Source: Coffea arabica
Taxonomy: Eukaryota > Streptophyta > Magnoliopsida > Gentianales > Rubiaceae
Assembly: GCF_036785885.1 (NCBI RefSeq)
Contig: NC_092322.1
Location: 11,678,466 to 11,742,465, forward strand
Length of the DNA: 64,000 nt
Direction: 5' to 3'
Part shown: positions 49,057 to 62,000 of the stretch, piece after piece
How positions within the stretch are numbered: the stretch's first letter is position 1
Layout of the letters: the number at the start of each line of letters is the position of its first letter
Made by a program: the position numbers and the translations under genes
The notes under the pieces: model-generated
Database searches by the model: none
Seen by the model: only the letters and a program-made list of their open reading frames with translations
Told to the model about the DNA's origin: nothing

Positions 49057-51230
49057 GTCATAAGCTTACTTGCTTACCAATCCTGGAATTAAGTTCTCAT
49101 CAGGCTCTCAACATCATATGCAAAATCAAAGAAAGTATAATGTCCATTACTACTCATGCAAAAAGCAAATTGGTACACACTTTCCCCTTTAAAAAAAACA
49201 GCTCAAATTTTAGCATCAGCAGATATGAAATTTATCTAGGCTTGGTTTTTGCATGATCTGACAGCCATTAGTTGGCACAATGATTTGCTCACCGGTAACA
49301 ATCATGGAAGCCTTAAAAGACCACAACTTAAACAAAGACAGCTTATAATGTGCTGTCTTCTTAAAGTTTTTAGCTTTTATCTTTTGTAAGGCCTGCAACA
49401 TATCTAACATGGGAAGTGAGAATTCTCCAGATACATCTCAAGACCTTGCTAGCAAATTGAACCATTCCTAAATGATCTGGTTTAGCAATGACAACTAATA
49501 AATCTTTACCATAGCCAAGGTGACACTTTCACTTCGGTTCAATTCATCACTACCAAAGTGCAATTTAGACATAGGTAAAAGCAGGCAATATGTTACTTCA
49601 TTAAGGCACCAGACACCAAACACTCAATGAACACTGGAGGTTATGTTACATTCCAACTGAGTTTTTTACTTAAAGCACTAATAAGATTATGTTACAGGTC
49701 ACATCAAAGTCACCACAGAACAGGTAAAAAGGGAGTCAACCAGGCCAAACCTCTCCACTGGAATCCTATGGCAATAAAGACACCAGTCAACCAGCTGCTC
49801 CTCATCCTACATTACCCAAGATACACAAGGTCCAAATATGGGGCATTCTAAATGCTTAACTTCTTCTTCTTTTTTCTGTTGCTTTTCTTAGGGAAATACA
49901 CCTTGTGATAGTTTTTTTCCCCACAGCGGTGGGGAGCATGGCACTACATGGTTAACTTCTATTCAATGCAAAGCTAAGCATCAAAGGGTCCAACAGCAAG
50001 AACAATTTGATGTAACAGCACCTCATGCATATACGTCCTTCATCAACTCAACCTGATCATTAACCAATCACCGATTCATTCTCATCCTATGTCAAATTCT
50101 CAGCTTTAACTACCTTAGGGCACCAACTTACAGAAGCTAGGAATTCATAGTAAGCAAGTGCACAGTGACATCTTATAACTGAACCAGAATATCTTCACAC
50201 AGTTAAATACTCAGGCAATTAACTAAAATACTGGTTAACAAGATGTGATGACCATAAGGAGAAAAAGAATTGCATATTATGGCATCCATCCAATGAATCA
50301 TATTGACTTCATGAACATAAAATGAAATTGCAAGCACAGATAACCACATGCCTAATTAGCAAACAAACCCCCAGGGGAACACTCAGCAACAACAAAAGCA
50401 TCGAAAACAATCTGTTTTTTGTCAAGTAAAATGTGAAATCGAAGAACTAATTTCAGATTGAAAAAAAAAAACGCTGACTAACTGTAGGTTTAAAAAACTT
50501 TTTTTCGCCTTATAACATACATACTTTGTAAATCGTGCTTAGGCTCTTCCTATGAGTTCAAGTACAAGCACAAGAAGACGATGAAAGACTAAACGAGCAA
50601 ATTAAACCTGTAGAACTAGTAATTATGAATAACTTCATCACTATAAAAGACAGGAAGCAAATAAGTCTAACCCAAAACAAACAGCAAAATCAAAGCATAA
50701 AGCAGACCATCATCCCACCCAAAGACAAATCTCTAATCATTTTCACATAAAGCAGACACATTTCAAACTCCCAATAGATCTAGATAAACTCTAAGGCAAC
50801 TCCAGCTAAAATTGACAAGCTACTAGGTTCTGACCAAAATGTCCAGAGACCGAAAGAACCCAAACCAAAACAAGCAAAAAGAAGAGTAGATACAGCAATC
50901 CAACTTGACCCCATGATCAAATGAAGAAAAAGATTCAAACTTGGAAATAGCCCTGAACCCACATTTTTCTTTGCACACAAAACTGAAATTCGACCAAGAA
51001 ATCAGACCAAAAAAAACAAACTTTAAGCCAAAAATATGGAATAAAACAGAAGAAAAAGAAGAGTGGAGCAAGATACCTTGAATAAGCTAAGACTGAAGGG
51101 GGTTGAATTCAAAGATTTTGAGAGGCTGGTCTAAAACACAACAAAAAGAAAGAATGGTTTCTTTTTCTTTTCTTTTCTGGTTGCAGAAAGTAAATAAACC
51201 TCTTTTGGTAAGAGTCTAAAGTGGGCTGAT
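49057..51230 (-). other. 5' leader of the ARM/TPR gene with a large intron (inferred)
   Basis: No coding sequence is seen. On the minus strand a donor, attcaag/gtatct, occurs at about 51079/51078 after a C/T-rich leader-like stretch (about 51230-51079). An acceptor just before the ATG would then define a 5'UTR intron of about 2 kb. This is a splice-pattern inference only. A 19-20 bp T-run at about 51308-51327 lies upstream. Confidence 0.4.
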
Positions 51231-51329
51231 TTGCAATAGCATTCGAGGCTTTTTGAGAAGTTTGAAAAGAATGATAACTGAGTAAAAACTACTGTAGGCA
51301 GAAGGCTTTTTTTTTTTTTTTTTTTTAAA

Positions 51330-51748
51330 TTAGACTAGGGACTGGACTCACTGGAGGATTCAGACAGCAACGAAAATCCTGTAGCAATGGGAAAGAATTT
51401 AGGTGTATTTAAAATTTTTTGCCGTTTTTTGGGAAGGTACACTTGCACCGGACAGTATTGAAATTTGATTTTGATGGCTAATATCAAGCTACCTCACTTA
51501 CACTTTACTTGCACGCGCTGTATGACACTAAGCTGTGGTTTGCAAAAGAGGGGTTTAATCACGCCCCCGAAATTACGAAAGTATGGAGTATCCACACTTT
51601 ACCACCTAAGCCTTTAAAAATATTACATTTTACCCCTCTCTTGACAGAGTCAAAATTTTAAAAACTTAAACACCAACGTATTGAAGAGACTTAAATATCC
51701 TTGATTTGTTGGTGAAGGTACAGTTCTACTCTTCCATTAGAGGGAAAA
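51330..51748. other. intergenic
   Basis: No gene is recognised. This should contain the ARM/TPR promoter, but no TATA box is convincing. Confidence 0.35.
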
Positions 51749-52822
51749 CTAGCAGAAATATACCGTGCGCAAGAATTTATGTAATGCCCGCAATGAGCAT
51801 TGAAGTACTATAATTCATATTTGCAATATAATGTGTATAAATCATGTGGTGTAGGGGAGATAATTATAAAGATGAGAAAAAGGATAAACTAACCATCATC
51901 TCAAACGACACCACAATCCGAATCAAGAATCCAAAGGTCAGTCGAAACCAATTCTTTACCATGTAACATGAAATTTGGTAACCAGCGGATTGCAAAATAA
52001 TTTGGAGAACATTTGCAGGCAAAATAATTTGGTGTAATTAATGGAATTAAAGAACATTTATTACAATTAATATATTTACACATTATTTGGCTTTCTACAG
52101 GTGAGAACTTTTTTGAATTTGGATATGATTTCATAGTGATAAAGATCACGTTTCAAAGTCATGAAATTGCATAGGCTCGATTCCTCACGCTATCAGTTAA
52201 CAATTTGGTCAACATGTATGGAAATGCACGAAAGGTATGTCAACCCTTTATTTACTGCTTGATAGAGAAACCATGAAATGAAATTAAACAAAATAGGTTA
52301 ATTGACGAAAATAGTCCTGCCATAGGTTAATTGAGGATCTTTTTTATGCTTGTTGATTTTAATGTATTTCATGTTTTGGTGTGTGTCATGTAATTGAGAG
52401 CATCTATTGGAACAGCTTAACTTAATTTTTTTGTTAACGCATTTTTTTATTTGATAGCTTTCTTGGTTTATGCTACAATATATTTGAATTGTATCACAGT
52501 CATATTAAGTATACCGTTCTTAATAAAAGGCATAAGTTTAAAGATAAGATGTTATTTTGGTTTTTTTAAAAAGGCTCATAAAGTTGCATATTATATGAGA
52601 ATAATGAAGCGTTGAGAGTTGAAGTTGTAGATTTATTCAAAGCTTTTTACAAAAATCAAGCATGGTCCTGAATGGTTGAAAATAATTCTGCAGCACGTTG
52701 TCGATAAATTGCTAAGTTAAATTGACATGGAAAAAGAATGGACAATAAAAGCTGGCATTCATATGTTTATTGAACATATAAGAAGAACAACGTTTCTTGC
52801 AAAATAAATTTAAAAGAAAGGT

Positions 52823-53173
52823 CTATGTTCTACCGGTTGGTGTATCGGAGAAGATGTAGAACTTATTGTGCCAAGGGAACGGTTTTTCAACTCCGTGTTT
52901 TTTGAAGATTAGGACAGTATAGCAGGACTTTGATTCAGGGATAAATACTAAAGCGTCGCCAAATTGTAGTTGATGCTCAAACTTAAACTTATTCCAATTA
53001 TTTGTAAATTGTCTCTGACGCATTCCAAGAGTGACTGTTTTGTTTCCAATTCTCAGGGTGATCAAAGAAGTTTTGTCACTATGCATGAAGAAGGATACAA
53101 ACTTGGGCACTTTCTGTTGTTCATCGACAAAAAAATTATTAGTGGGAAAGAAAGTAATAACTGATAAAATAAA
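52823..53173 (-). pseudogene. B3-like DNA-binding domain fragment
   Basis: The minus-strand open frame contains a pattern like the second half of plant B3 domains: ITLRIGNKTV, WNKFKFEHQLQFGDALVF, then CYTVLIFKK. No start codon or first half of a B3 fold is visible nearby, although the frame is open upstream to about 53173 (FFPTNNFFVDEQQKVPKFV). It may be the C-terminus of the RPA-like Helitron gene or a captured fragment of a REM-type B3 gene. The family assignment rests on pattern recognition alone. Confidence 0.45.
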
Positions 53174-53589
53174 ACAGGATATAGCTAGAGCTCACAAAAT
53201 TATGCTGGTTTTGCTAAGTAAAGATCCCATAGAATGATAGCCCCTCAGAAATGTCCTGAATGAAATTCGATTTCATTGCAAGTGCTACTTTCTGGCATAG
53301 CATTCTTTCTTCTGTATTTCATCAGAACAAAGTTAAGTGTATGAAGGTGAGAAATAAAACAAGAAAAAGTTTTTGAAGTGTTTAAGCATGAGAAAACAAG
53401 CTTTTTAGGATAATATGCCCTGTATATAGGATACCAAAATAGTCAGCCAAACCAATTAAAATATTAGTTTTATATGCAATTGAGACTGAAAATTATAAGA
53501 GTGAAACCAGTTCTTAAGTCTCATTGGTTGTCAAACAAATAGACAAAGTATAAGCTTTATAAGCAAAATTATAAGAACAGAACCAGTTC

Positions 53590-54686
53590 TTGAGTTCCCT
53601 TGCTTCTTGGACAGGTGGATTTACAAGGATTGCTAAATCAAACCAGATAAAAAGAGCTACTCCTATGAAAAAAAAAAGGGGGAAGCAATATGTGATTTCT
53701 AAAAGGCACAAATAGAAAAGGTTAGATGTTCAAAACATATAAGTGTCAACTGTTATACTTACCATTATAATTTTGAACCTTTAGCCTTCTTCCAATAAGA
53801 ACAGGATAGTTCTGAATGTCTGAAATAATCTTGGAGCCTTCATTATCAATAAAAGCATTCCACATGGACAACATAAGTGTCTGCAATCTGACATATTTGA
53901 ACCAGTTCTACTGCTTTATAATTTCTTGCAAAAAGGCTTCAATTTGTAAAAGCATATTGTCCCAGTAAGCAAAAATTTAGGCTTCTTACACTTCATTACC
54001 AATGACAAGCTTCTGGACTCATGATTCCTTTGAATTTTTCGTGACAATTTTTTCATCCAACGCAGCAATAACAATTCCCATAATATCTAGTGAGAGGAAG
54101 TTTAAATATAAGCATAATAGCATATAATAACAATGTACATCAGTTATGGTTGAAAAGAAAGATAGTTACCAATAGAAATGTCCTTTCGATCCATATACTG
54201 TGCCAAGTCCTTAAACTTGGTATACGTAAACTTTGCAGCTATAACATCCTCTTCATCTACAATCTCTTCAATAATTGTTCGACTAGTGATTATCCATTGC
54301 TTTGCAATCTCAGTGGTTCTAAAGTCATCAGGGATCTTTTTCACCTGAGCATTAGAGATGAGGTACTTTTTGTAAACCTCTATTTTGGGGCTCATTGTAG
54401 GAATATTGGCATTGAAGACGATTCATTCAACCTTTGAGCCATAGAAAATAATTATCATGCCGGTGGACAAATGAGTACTATATACACTTCTAAGTTTAGC
54501 ATATAGCATTTTGAATATAAAAAAGTTGAATTGCAATAAACACCTCATAATCAATGAAGATAAATTTTTGTTTCTTAGTTGGTGTGCTAATTGATGAGGT
54601 AACTTGCTATTTTCTTGGACAGTGACTTTTGCTGTCCACTTCTCCATTCCAACCTCAACATCATTGATAGGTAATATAGTGGCCAT
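53590..54686 (-). pseudogene. RPA70-like (single-stranded DNA-binding, OB-fold) gene of Helitron, broken
   Basis: Pieces of a replication protein A large-subunit-like protein read in order on the minus strand. They are: MATILPINDVEV...WTAKVTVQE (from 54686); after a frameshift at about 54600, QKFIFIDYE and a GT donor; then IVFNANIPTMSP...EVYKKYLISNA (about 54410-54170) after an in-frame TGA; then DIMGIVIAALDEKIVTKNSKES and another TGA (about 54090-54020); then MWNAFIDNEG and YPVLIGRRLKV (about 53865-53775); then ILVNPPVQEARELKNWF (about 53635-53585). Helitron RPA proteins are thought to protect single strands during rolling-circle transposition. At least one frameshift and two stops make this copy a pseudogene. 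Confidence 0.72.
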
Positions 54687-54819
54687 CCTATACTCATTAG
54701 TAATAATAAAACTATATAAGCAAGAAATTTCTGTTTGCAAGGCAAAAGAAAGGTATAAACTTTGAAAACAAGATATAACAACATTTAAATGGCAAGATAC
54801 CTATGAAGAGTCCAAATGA

Positions 54820-55078
54820 TCAATTAGATAATTGCAATATTTCATCAAACACAATATTTCTTGTTTTGCAGTCAGTTTTAACTTTAACAGAAGTTCCTAG
54901 AAGTATGATAACTTTAACTGCAGCAGCAGTTTTTACTCTAGAGAGTACAGCGTATAATTGTCCATGAAAAAAAACCTACACCAACATAGTCAAGAGTGTG
55001 GCCCTGAGCCTTGTTAATCATCATTGCAAAACAAAGGCGAACTGGAAGTTGTGTTCTGATGAAGGGAACTGGAAATTG
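54820..55078 (-). pseudogene. C-terminus of Helitron PIF1-like helicase, frameshifted
   Basis: The minus-strand frame from about 55078 reads FPVPFIRTQLPVRLCFAM, then INKAQGHTLDYVGV, the highly conserved helicase motif near the end of plant Helitron transposases. A frameshift in a T-run at about 54960-54970 follows. The next frame continues with HGQLYAVLSRVKTAAAVKV and ends DEILQLSN at the stop 54820-54822. The segment corresponds to only the last 85 or so residues of a protein normally over 1000 residues long. Confidence 0.82.
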
Positions 55079-55240
55079 TCATTGCAAGAGTTTCGCATTT
55101 TTATCCTTCGCATTTTTATCCATGGTATGATATGACACAAGACTTGTGAGAGAACTACATAAATGGCTCACGGATATTTCCAACTGCAAAGTAAGCACAT
55201 TAGACAGGAATTAAAAACAGAAGAAGATAACGCGTCACAT

Positions 55241-55782
55241 ACATAAAATGGAGAATAAAGTAGCTAATAATTGTTTGATCAAAGGAGAAGAACAGATGAA
55301 TGAACTATTAAAGATTATGTTTCAATTTAAATAAAAAAAATTAAGTACCTTTTGCTGCAGCAAGAAAAAAATAAGCAGAAGCCCGTAGCAAGCAAAACCT
55401 GGAGAAAATTAAGAGGGCCATGCAAAAATGGATAATAGGAAAATGTCATTTTCAGATAGGAATATAAAAAAAGAAAAGCAATAAATGACACTAAACTTCA
55501 AAGGGTATATACATAAACTGAAGAACAAAGTAGCTAATAATTGTTTGATCAAAGGAGAAGAGCAGAGATCGATGAATGAAATATTAAAGTTAATGCTTCA
55601 ATTCCAATAAGAAAAGCAAGTACCTTTTCTCGCAGCAAGAAAAATAAACAGCAGCTCGTAGCCAGCAAAACCTGGGGGAAATAAAGAGGGCCATGCAAAA
55701 ATGGATAATAGGAAAATGTCATTTTTAGATAGGAATAAAAATAAAAAAGGAATAGCAATAAATGTCACTAAACTACAAAATG
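55241..55782. repeat. tandem duplication, 270-bp period, two copies
   Basis: 55241-55510 and 55511-55782 share 'tagctaataattgtttgatc', 'aaaggagaag', 'gagggccatgcaaaaatgga' and 'taataggaaaatgtcattttt'. Beyond the second copy the purine-rich character continues to about 56340. Confidence 0.9.
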
Positions 55783-57870
55783 TAGAAACAACAGTATTAA
55801 ATAATGAATATGACCAAGAAAGCACACGAAGCATACAAACGCGAGAGAAAAACAGGAGAAAAAAGTCTCTAACAAAAGCAAAAGCAATATGTCAGCAAGA
55901 AATCTGATAAAAACAACAGAGGCAACAAAAGATTCGGGCAAAAGGAAAGTAAAAAATCGAACTTCAAACAATAAGAGACAACAATGCAATGAAAATGGAA
56001 AATGATAGAACAAAGAGAATCATAAAACAAAAAAATTGCAAAAGGAATATTAATAATAGTAACAGGTAGAAAAAAACAGTAAGCATGGGAAGTAGAAGAA
56101 GAATATGAAAAACAAAGTAATCGCAAAGGGGAAAAATATAAAAACTATTACAAGAATAGGGGGAGGGAAAATAGAGCATCACTTACAGTAGATGTAATAG
56201 CAGACAGTAGAAAACACCAATAACAGTGATTGAAGAAAGATGCACAACGAAACAAAGGGGAGGAAAAACTCGAGGAAAAAGAAGTGGAAGCATACATAAA
56301 ACGAAGCAAAAGAAGAAAAGCAAGCTGAAATGCAAGGGAAAGAAATTTACATGATTACCTGGCTTTTATTCGGCGCATGAAAACCAGGGAAAGCATGTTT
56401 AAAGATGTGCAAATCCGGCATGGAGACGCCATCTCGCATGGAGACGTCAACATTTAATGAATTACAGATTGTGTAGGGTAAGAGGTGAATCCACCGACCA
56501 ATAGAAAGAATGGGCAAGGTGTCTGCTTATATTTTGTATAGCTTGATGATGATGATGAAAGAAGCAAATAGTGGATAGTGACCAATCTAAATTGAGGAGG
56601 GGGGAAGATTAGAAGATGGGCGGTGCAGGGGTATGATAATGACGATAGAGCAAAAGGCAGCAACCCACTTAAGATGTCATTTCCAACAAACAGCCCCACG
56701 TGATTTCCACATGAGGAGGACGAAAGACCAGTAAGCAATTTAAGTACCATTCCCATTGTATATATAAAGTTCTTTAGTATACAATACTTCCAAAGTTAGT
56801 TAATAATAAGGCATGCCACACATATGATATAGGGGGAAAAAAGGGTATTGCTAAGTGGAAAATGGACAGTCAATAGTAAGTAGGGCAAAACCACCTAAAA
56901 ATGCCTTAAAGCCTTTTGAGAGAAACTAGAAAATTTTACCAAATCTTCTTAAATCCACTTTGTTTTCACTTGATTAAACAGTTCAATTGGTTGATGAAAA
57001 TGACAAATTAGGCAATTTAAGAATCATCGAAGTATTTATGTTAAGTATTAAGCTACTTATGGAGCAATTGCTATGATTCATTCGTTGAAGTTAGACCGTT
57101 GAAATTTTACAGTTTGGGTTCATTACTGAAGTTAAAGGGTGTTAAAAATTTGGCTTGACTTTTATTTTGTATTACACCTTCTGATGAATATATTAATGCA
57201 ACGATCAGAATTTTGAGCATTAGACTATAAGAGGTTAAGAATAATTTCAAAAGGGAAATGGTCAAGTGGAATGACACGAATTAAAAAGCACTAGTAGCGA
57301 TGTTAACTTGAGATGATGAAGTGTACATTTTTAGGATAACCACCACAAATCTTAGGGGAAGAGAACAAAGTGTTATTAACGTGCAGAGGGATCTGGATAC
57401 ATTGGTACTTTTGGTTTGTACTCGTCCGTATTTAAAATACTTAATTGGTTTTTAAGTTAGTAAGAAAGTAAAATATTAGAAAAAGGTCTTAATAAGTAGT
57501 AGGATACTTGTAGTTTCTAATTTGATTGCTTGACACAAAATTCACAACATTATACTATGTTACATTTTGTATTTCCACCTTTTTTTTAAGTGTATTATAT
57601 CTCATATGTAAAAATAAAATTTGAAAGAGAATTTATGACGAGTTAATAATTTCTGGTTCAATATAACTGGCCAGATCTTGACGGGAAGAAATTGTAATGC
57701 TTTCCAATCTTGTTTCACTGGAAGGCCATTGGTTGAAAGATGGTGCTCAACAAGATTTTAAACATTCAATCATTTATAACTAAAAGAATAAAGAGATGGT
57801 TAACATATTATCTTGTTTAATCCAGTTCTTCCACAATCTTGTGCAAAACAAATACAACGTATTATTTTTT
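55783..57870. other. purine-rich then A/T-rich stretch, no gene
   Basis: About 55783-56340 is strongly A/G-biased on the plus strand, with no long plus-strand frame. At 56420-56450 a short repeat 'gcatggagacg' occurs twice. 56740-56785 contains 'tatatataaagttctttagtata', which could be the A/T-rich 5' end of the Helitron read on the minus strand, but this is not supported by a clear TC start. Confidence 0.35.
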
Positions 57871-57874
57871 TTAT

Positions 57875-58163
57875 GGGAAATTTGCCAAATTGGTCCCTAA
57901 CATTTGCACAAAAAACTTTTTTAGTCTCTAACATTTAAAATCAGTCAGAATAGTTTCTAACGTGTAAATTATGAGTCAATTTGGTCCTAATGCTCGTATT
58001 TGCTCTTTTTTCCTGCTAAAAATAGCAAACCGGCATAATTTCAAGGGCAAAATTCGAAACATTCGTTAATCCTTAATTTTCCACCATTCTCTTTCCTTCT
58101 CATGGCAGATCCCTCCGCTGATTAGGAATTTGGCAAAGTTTCGAACTTTGGCCCTCTCTTATA

Positions 58164-58208
<45 letters not shown>

Positions 58209-59050
58209 GCTTGAGTAGGGAAGAAGAGATTACAAATCAGAAATCGCAGAAAGGATGAAGTTTCTATTATTAATGTGTCTGAAATCGCCATTGCCATAAG
58301 AAATTACAGAAATCGCAGAGGATGGAGTTTCTATTATTAATGTGTCTGAAATCACAAAAATGTTTAGCTGCTCGGGGGGAGAGGGAGAGGGAGAGAGAGA
58401 GAGAGAGAGAGGCAGTGCGTGTGATGTTGGAGCTAATAAAAACTGAGATTTTGTTGTTTCTTGTTTTTTTTAGGGAATCAATCAGTTATTGAGTCGATAG
58501 AGGAGTCAGAGGGAGAAGAGATGAGACAGCATTCCATTCAAGAATCAAGACCAAACCTCCATTGCAGCAACAGCAGGTAACCAATCCTCCACCGCGGGCG
58601 ATATGTATCTTGCAGGAAAGGAAATGAAGAACTTAACTGACAAACAAAATAAACTAAACGACGCCGTGAGTGAGCGGTGGACGCCGTGAGCGAGCGGTTA
58701 GCACCTCACCTATCAATATCATCTCTCCTTCGTCTAGCCTCTACTGGGGACTATCACTATAACAATCTGCCCCCAACCCAACCACCATCCACTCTACTAC
58801 TAGTAGAAAATGGGATCTGCCATGAGAAAGAAAGAGAACGGTGGAAGATTAGGAATTAACGAATGTTTTCAATTTTGCCCTTGAAATTATGCCGATGTAC
58901 TATTTTTAGTCGGAAAAAAGAGTAAATACGAGCATTAGAACCAAATTGGCTCATAATTTATATGTTACGAACTATTCTAGCTGATTTTAAATGTTAGGGA
59001 CTAAAAAAGTTTTTTGTTCAAATCTTAAGGACCAACTTGACAAATTTCCC
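57875..59050. mobile_element. Mutator-like element with about 240-bp terminal inverted repeats
   Basis: This is a 1176-bp element. The left end (gggaaatttgccaaattggt...) is matched by the inverse of the right end (...accaacttgacaaatttccc). Pairing continues inward for about 240 bp on each side, through 'ctaacatttaaaatca', 'aaggccaaaattg'-like and 'gatctgccatgag' segments. It is flanked by 9-bp near-repeats, tttttttat (57866-57874) and ttttttcat (59051-59059), 8 of 9 matching. The interior is more G/C-rich and contains a (GT)20 run, a (GA)n run, a 45-bp duplicated segment (about 58240-58360) and a 20-bp duplication 'gacgccgtgag.gagcggt'. No complete gene was found inside. A captured gene fragment (Pack-MULE) is possible. 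Confidence 0.82.
58167..58206. repeat. (GT)20 microsatellite
   Basis: An uninterrupted GT run inside the Mutator-like element. A (GA)n run follows at about 58390-58411. Confidence 0.97.
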
Positions 59051-59059
59051 TTTTTTCAT

Positions 59060-62000
59060 TGCTTAATTGTTCTATGCTCTATTTGTAAAGAATTTCAGCA
59101 CATCACATTTTTAAAAAAAAATTAAAAGAACGCAATAAACACATTGAAGAAAAGTAATAATTGAAAAATAACAAAGACATGGTTAACATGAATAAAGTGT
59201 ATTCAATTATTTTCTATTCATGGTTACTACTGAGTTTCATTCACTTAAAGTCCAATGACTAAGAAGGACTATTTAAGTTTAAAAAAAAAAAGGGACAATT
59301 AATCTCGGACTATGTCTTGAAGAAACTCCTAAATAAATTAATAAAGGCATTAGGATTGGGAGAAATTGAAAACGAAAAGGCAGGTTTTGGTTTTGGCCAC
59401 AAATAATTTCGAACACAATAATTGTCCTTGTACGGTTGTACTAACCATGACAATACTATGCGAAATGAAGTCGAAGAGCGGCGCGTGGAGGAACGTCAGT
59501 TTGAGAAATTTGAGGCTTTAGAGCCCAACCTGGGCTGGAGAGTGGGGCCACGCACTAAGTCTCCATTATTAGAACCCACGTACTACTCAATCCGTGGCCA
59601 TCAACAGTTATTTGATTTTCCTTCCGATTTTATTTCTCAATTAAAAGTAATGTTTGAATTTGGTTTGTGTTTAATAATTTTTTGAAAGACATATCGAGTT
59701 AGTTTGAAATTTCATATGTATATTCACAAAAAGTTTAACTTGACTTCTCAAAATATCTAGTTCAAATATATACAATCAAAGTTTGGCTTGGCTTGAAATT
59801 TCATGTTGTATTATATAGAGATTTTCATTCTAATTAGTTGTTTTTTTCCCTTAATTTTTGCTCTATGATATTCAAGAAATCTATTAATGATGAATTAGGA
59901 ATGTGGTTAAAATCAATTATACCTGTTCAAAAGATGAGAGTATTATACGCTTGCTATTTTATAAGATAAACAATATACATAAAGGAAATTAGTGAAGTTA
60001 AAAAAGGAAACTATGAAATTTACTCACTTTATATGTTCTTGAACCTATCAAGTCGAAAATCTTAATTAATTTGTTAATATTTTCAAATTTGAAATCACTT
60101 TCAAACTTGATTTGATACTTGAGCAAATAAGGTTGAATGAACATGATTTGAATTGAGTTCAAGTCAAATACCAAAACTGCTTGGTTCGATTTACAGTTCT
60201 ACTCAATTTTGGCCATTTTCTTAAAAGCCATTCATGGCCCCTTCAATTTGGCTTTGAATGAAAAGAAAAAAAAAAAAAAAAAGACTCTAATGCTACCGTT
60301 GCCATAAATAGGGGAATGACTATGCAATCGTTCCTAAATTATGCAATAATTATTGGGCTTTGTAATAGCCATAATATTCTTTTTTAGCCCCATTTAAATT
60401 GTAAATTTTTACAAAAAATAAAATTTGACATATTTTTAATCATTCTTTTACCCCATATATATCAGATCTATAATATATTTTTCATCAAAAATTCAAAAAC
60501 TTGCAATCTAAACGAGGCTTTAGCATGTGCATGTATCAGAGTTATCTAGTGTACTTTGAATTGTAAAAAGTAATGGCTAATATAGTAGGTTTACATTGCA
60601 CAAGAAAATTTCATACTACTAAGAATTTCATATTTGCAAAAGATAAATCTACCAAAAAAAAAAATCGACCAAAAATATTTCATTAAACTCGCTTTGATTA
60701 CAAACAACAAACGTTTGGGTTATTTGAAGCCATCACATCTCCAGCTCAGAATTTCGTTTTCTTCTCCTTTGGTGTTCATGGAATCTTACTTGATACGTGC
60801 ATCCGGATGCATGCATCCGCCTGCTTTTACTTTCCCATAATCACGTTTATATCCAAATTTACTCAATCTAATGATTTTCACTTGCACGTCCAAAGACTTT
60901 GAGTCCATTTCTTTAATCGTGGTAAAGCAATGATTACTCTTAATCTCTGTTTTTTTTTTTTTTTTTGGCAACTTTTCACAAAAAAAGGTTTTGTTCCATA
61001 ATCTTAATCTTCGATTTTTTCTTTTACACAAGGAAAAAAAGTTCTGCCTCAAATTGATCGATGGAAAAGCTACTGCAGATAATGGGAACAAACGCATTAG
61101 CAATATTTTTTATTAAATTACCTTAACTAATTTTGGTTAACTAGTGATACAAGATTTTTTAGAATGATACTAAAGCACTTTGTGAAGTATAATATATGTG
61201 AAATAAAAAGATAGTTAAAAATATATTAAAAAATTAATCAGAAAGAATTTTAGTATTTGAACTCAATGATTTGGTAAATACTCGAATGGACATGTTGAAT
61301 TTTGTCTTACTGTTCAAAAGATCTTTAAGATCCTTGGATCCTGAAACTTTAAATACAAACGCATGCACAAAACTGTATCAAGAACAGAAAATTGTTGTCC
61401 TCCAATAATGCAAATAAAAAGTGGGTTTGGGGGACCCTGTCTTCACTAACAAGTAGACAAAACAACAAGAACCCTCCATGCTCTAAATCTCTAATACTCT
61501 TCCTGTCTAGTTCTTTCATCTGTTGAGATTCAGGTCAGTGGGTTTTCTACAACCAGGCATACAGGGCGAGTCTGCACAGGAAGGAGGGTGATGTGCTAGT
61601 ACTGTTAAATACGTCATGAAATCATCTAGACAAAATGTCTGTCAACTGCTGATATATAGTTGATATCCTCTAGGCAGCATGCTCATTAGTGTCAACAAAT
61701 TTGGGGCTGCATAATATGTAGTTTTACAAGTAATGGAAAGAATTTTTAGCTCCTAAAAAAAAACATGCAAGAAACTTACATGCAACGTAGAGACTTGATC
61801 GAACATGCACGAATATTAATGAAGTGCCTAGGACAGCTTATGATCATCAATAGGTGTGGTAATGGTACACATTTAATAATATATTTTTCTATCACTTGTT
61901 GCCTTGTTACGATCCACTTGTTGCCTTGTTACGTTTGGATCGCTGTTTTTAAGAGTTTTCATAGAAAATTATACTGTTGTAACTTAATATATGTAAAGTA

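Larger units (their letters stand above)
51749..55090 (-). mobile_element. decayed Helitron (helicase tail, RPA-like, B3-like)
   Basis: The minus strand carries, in order, the C-terminus of a PIF1-like Helitron helicase (55078-54820), an RPA70-like gene (54686-53590) and a B3-like domain (about 53173-52823). Helicase followed by RPA is the known gene order of plant autonomous Helitrons. A possible 3' terminus is CTAG at 51749-51752 on the minus strand, next to a degenerate G/C hairpin remnant ('taccgtgcgc' on the plus strand). Most of the helicase and the Rep domain are missing, so the element is truncated or lies partly in the unrecognised 55.1-56.8 kb tract. Both outer ends are uncertain. 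Confidence 0.65.

Noticed and set aside
59422..59685. 87-codon frame as a small gene
   Set aside because: A Glu/Arg-rich start without a family match, no promoter or splice signals, and no ATG with good context (the start codon is not ATG).
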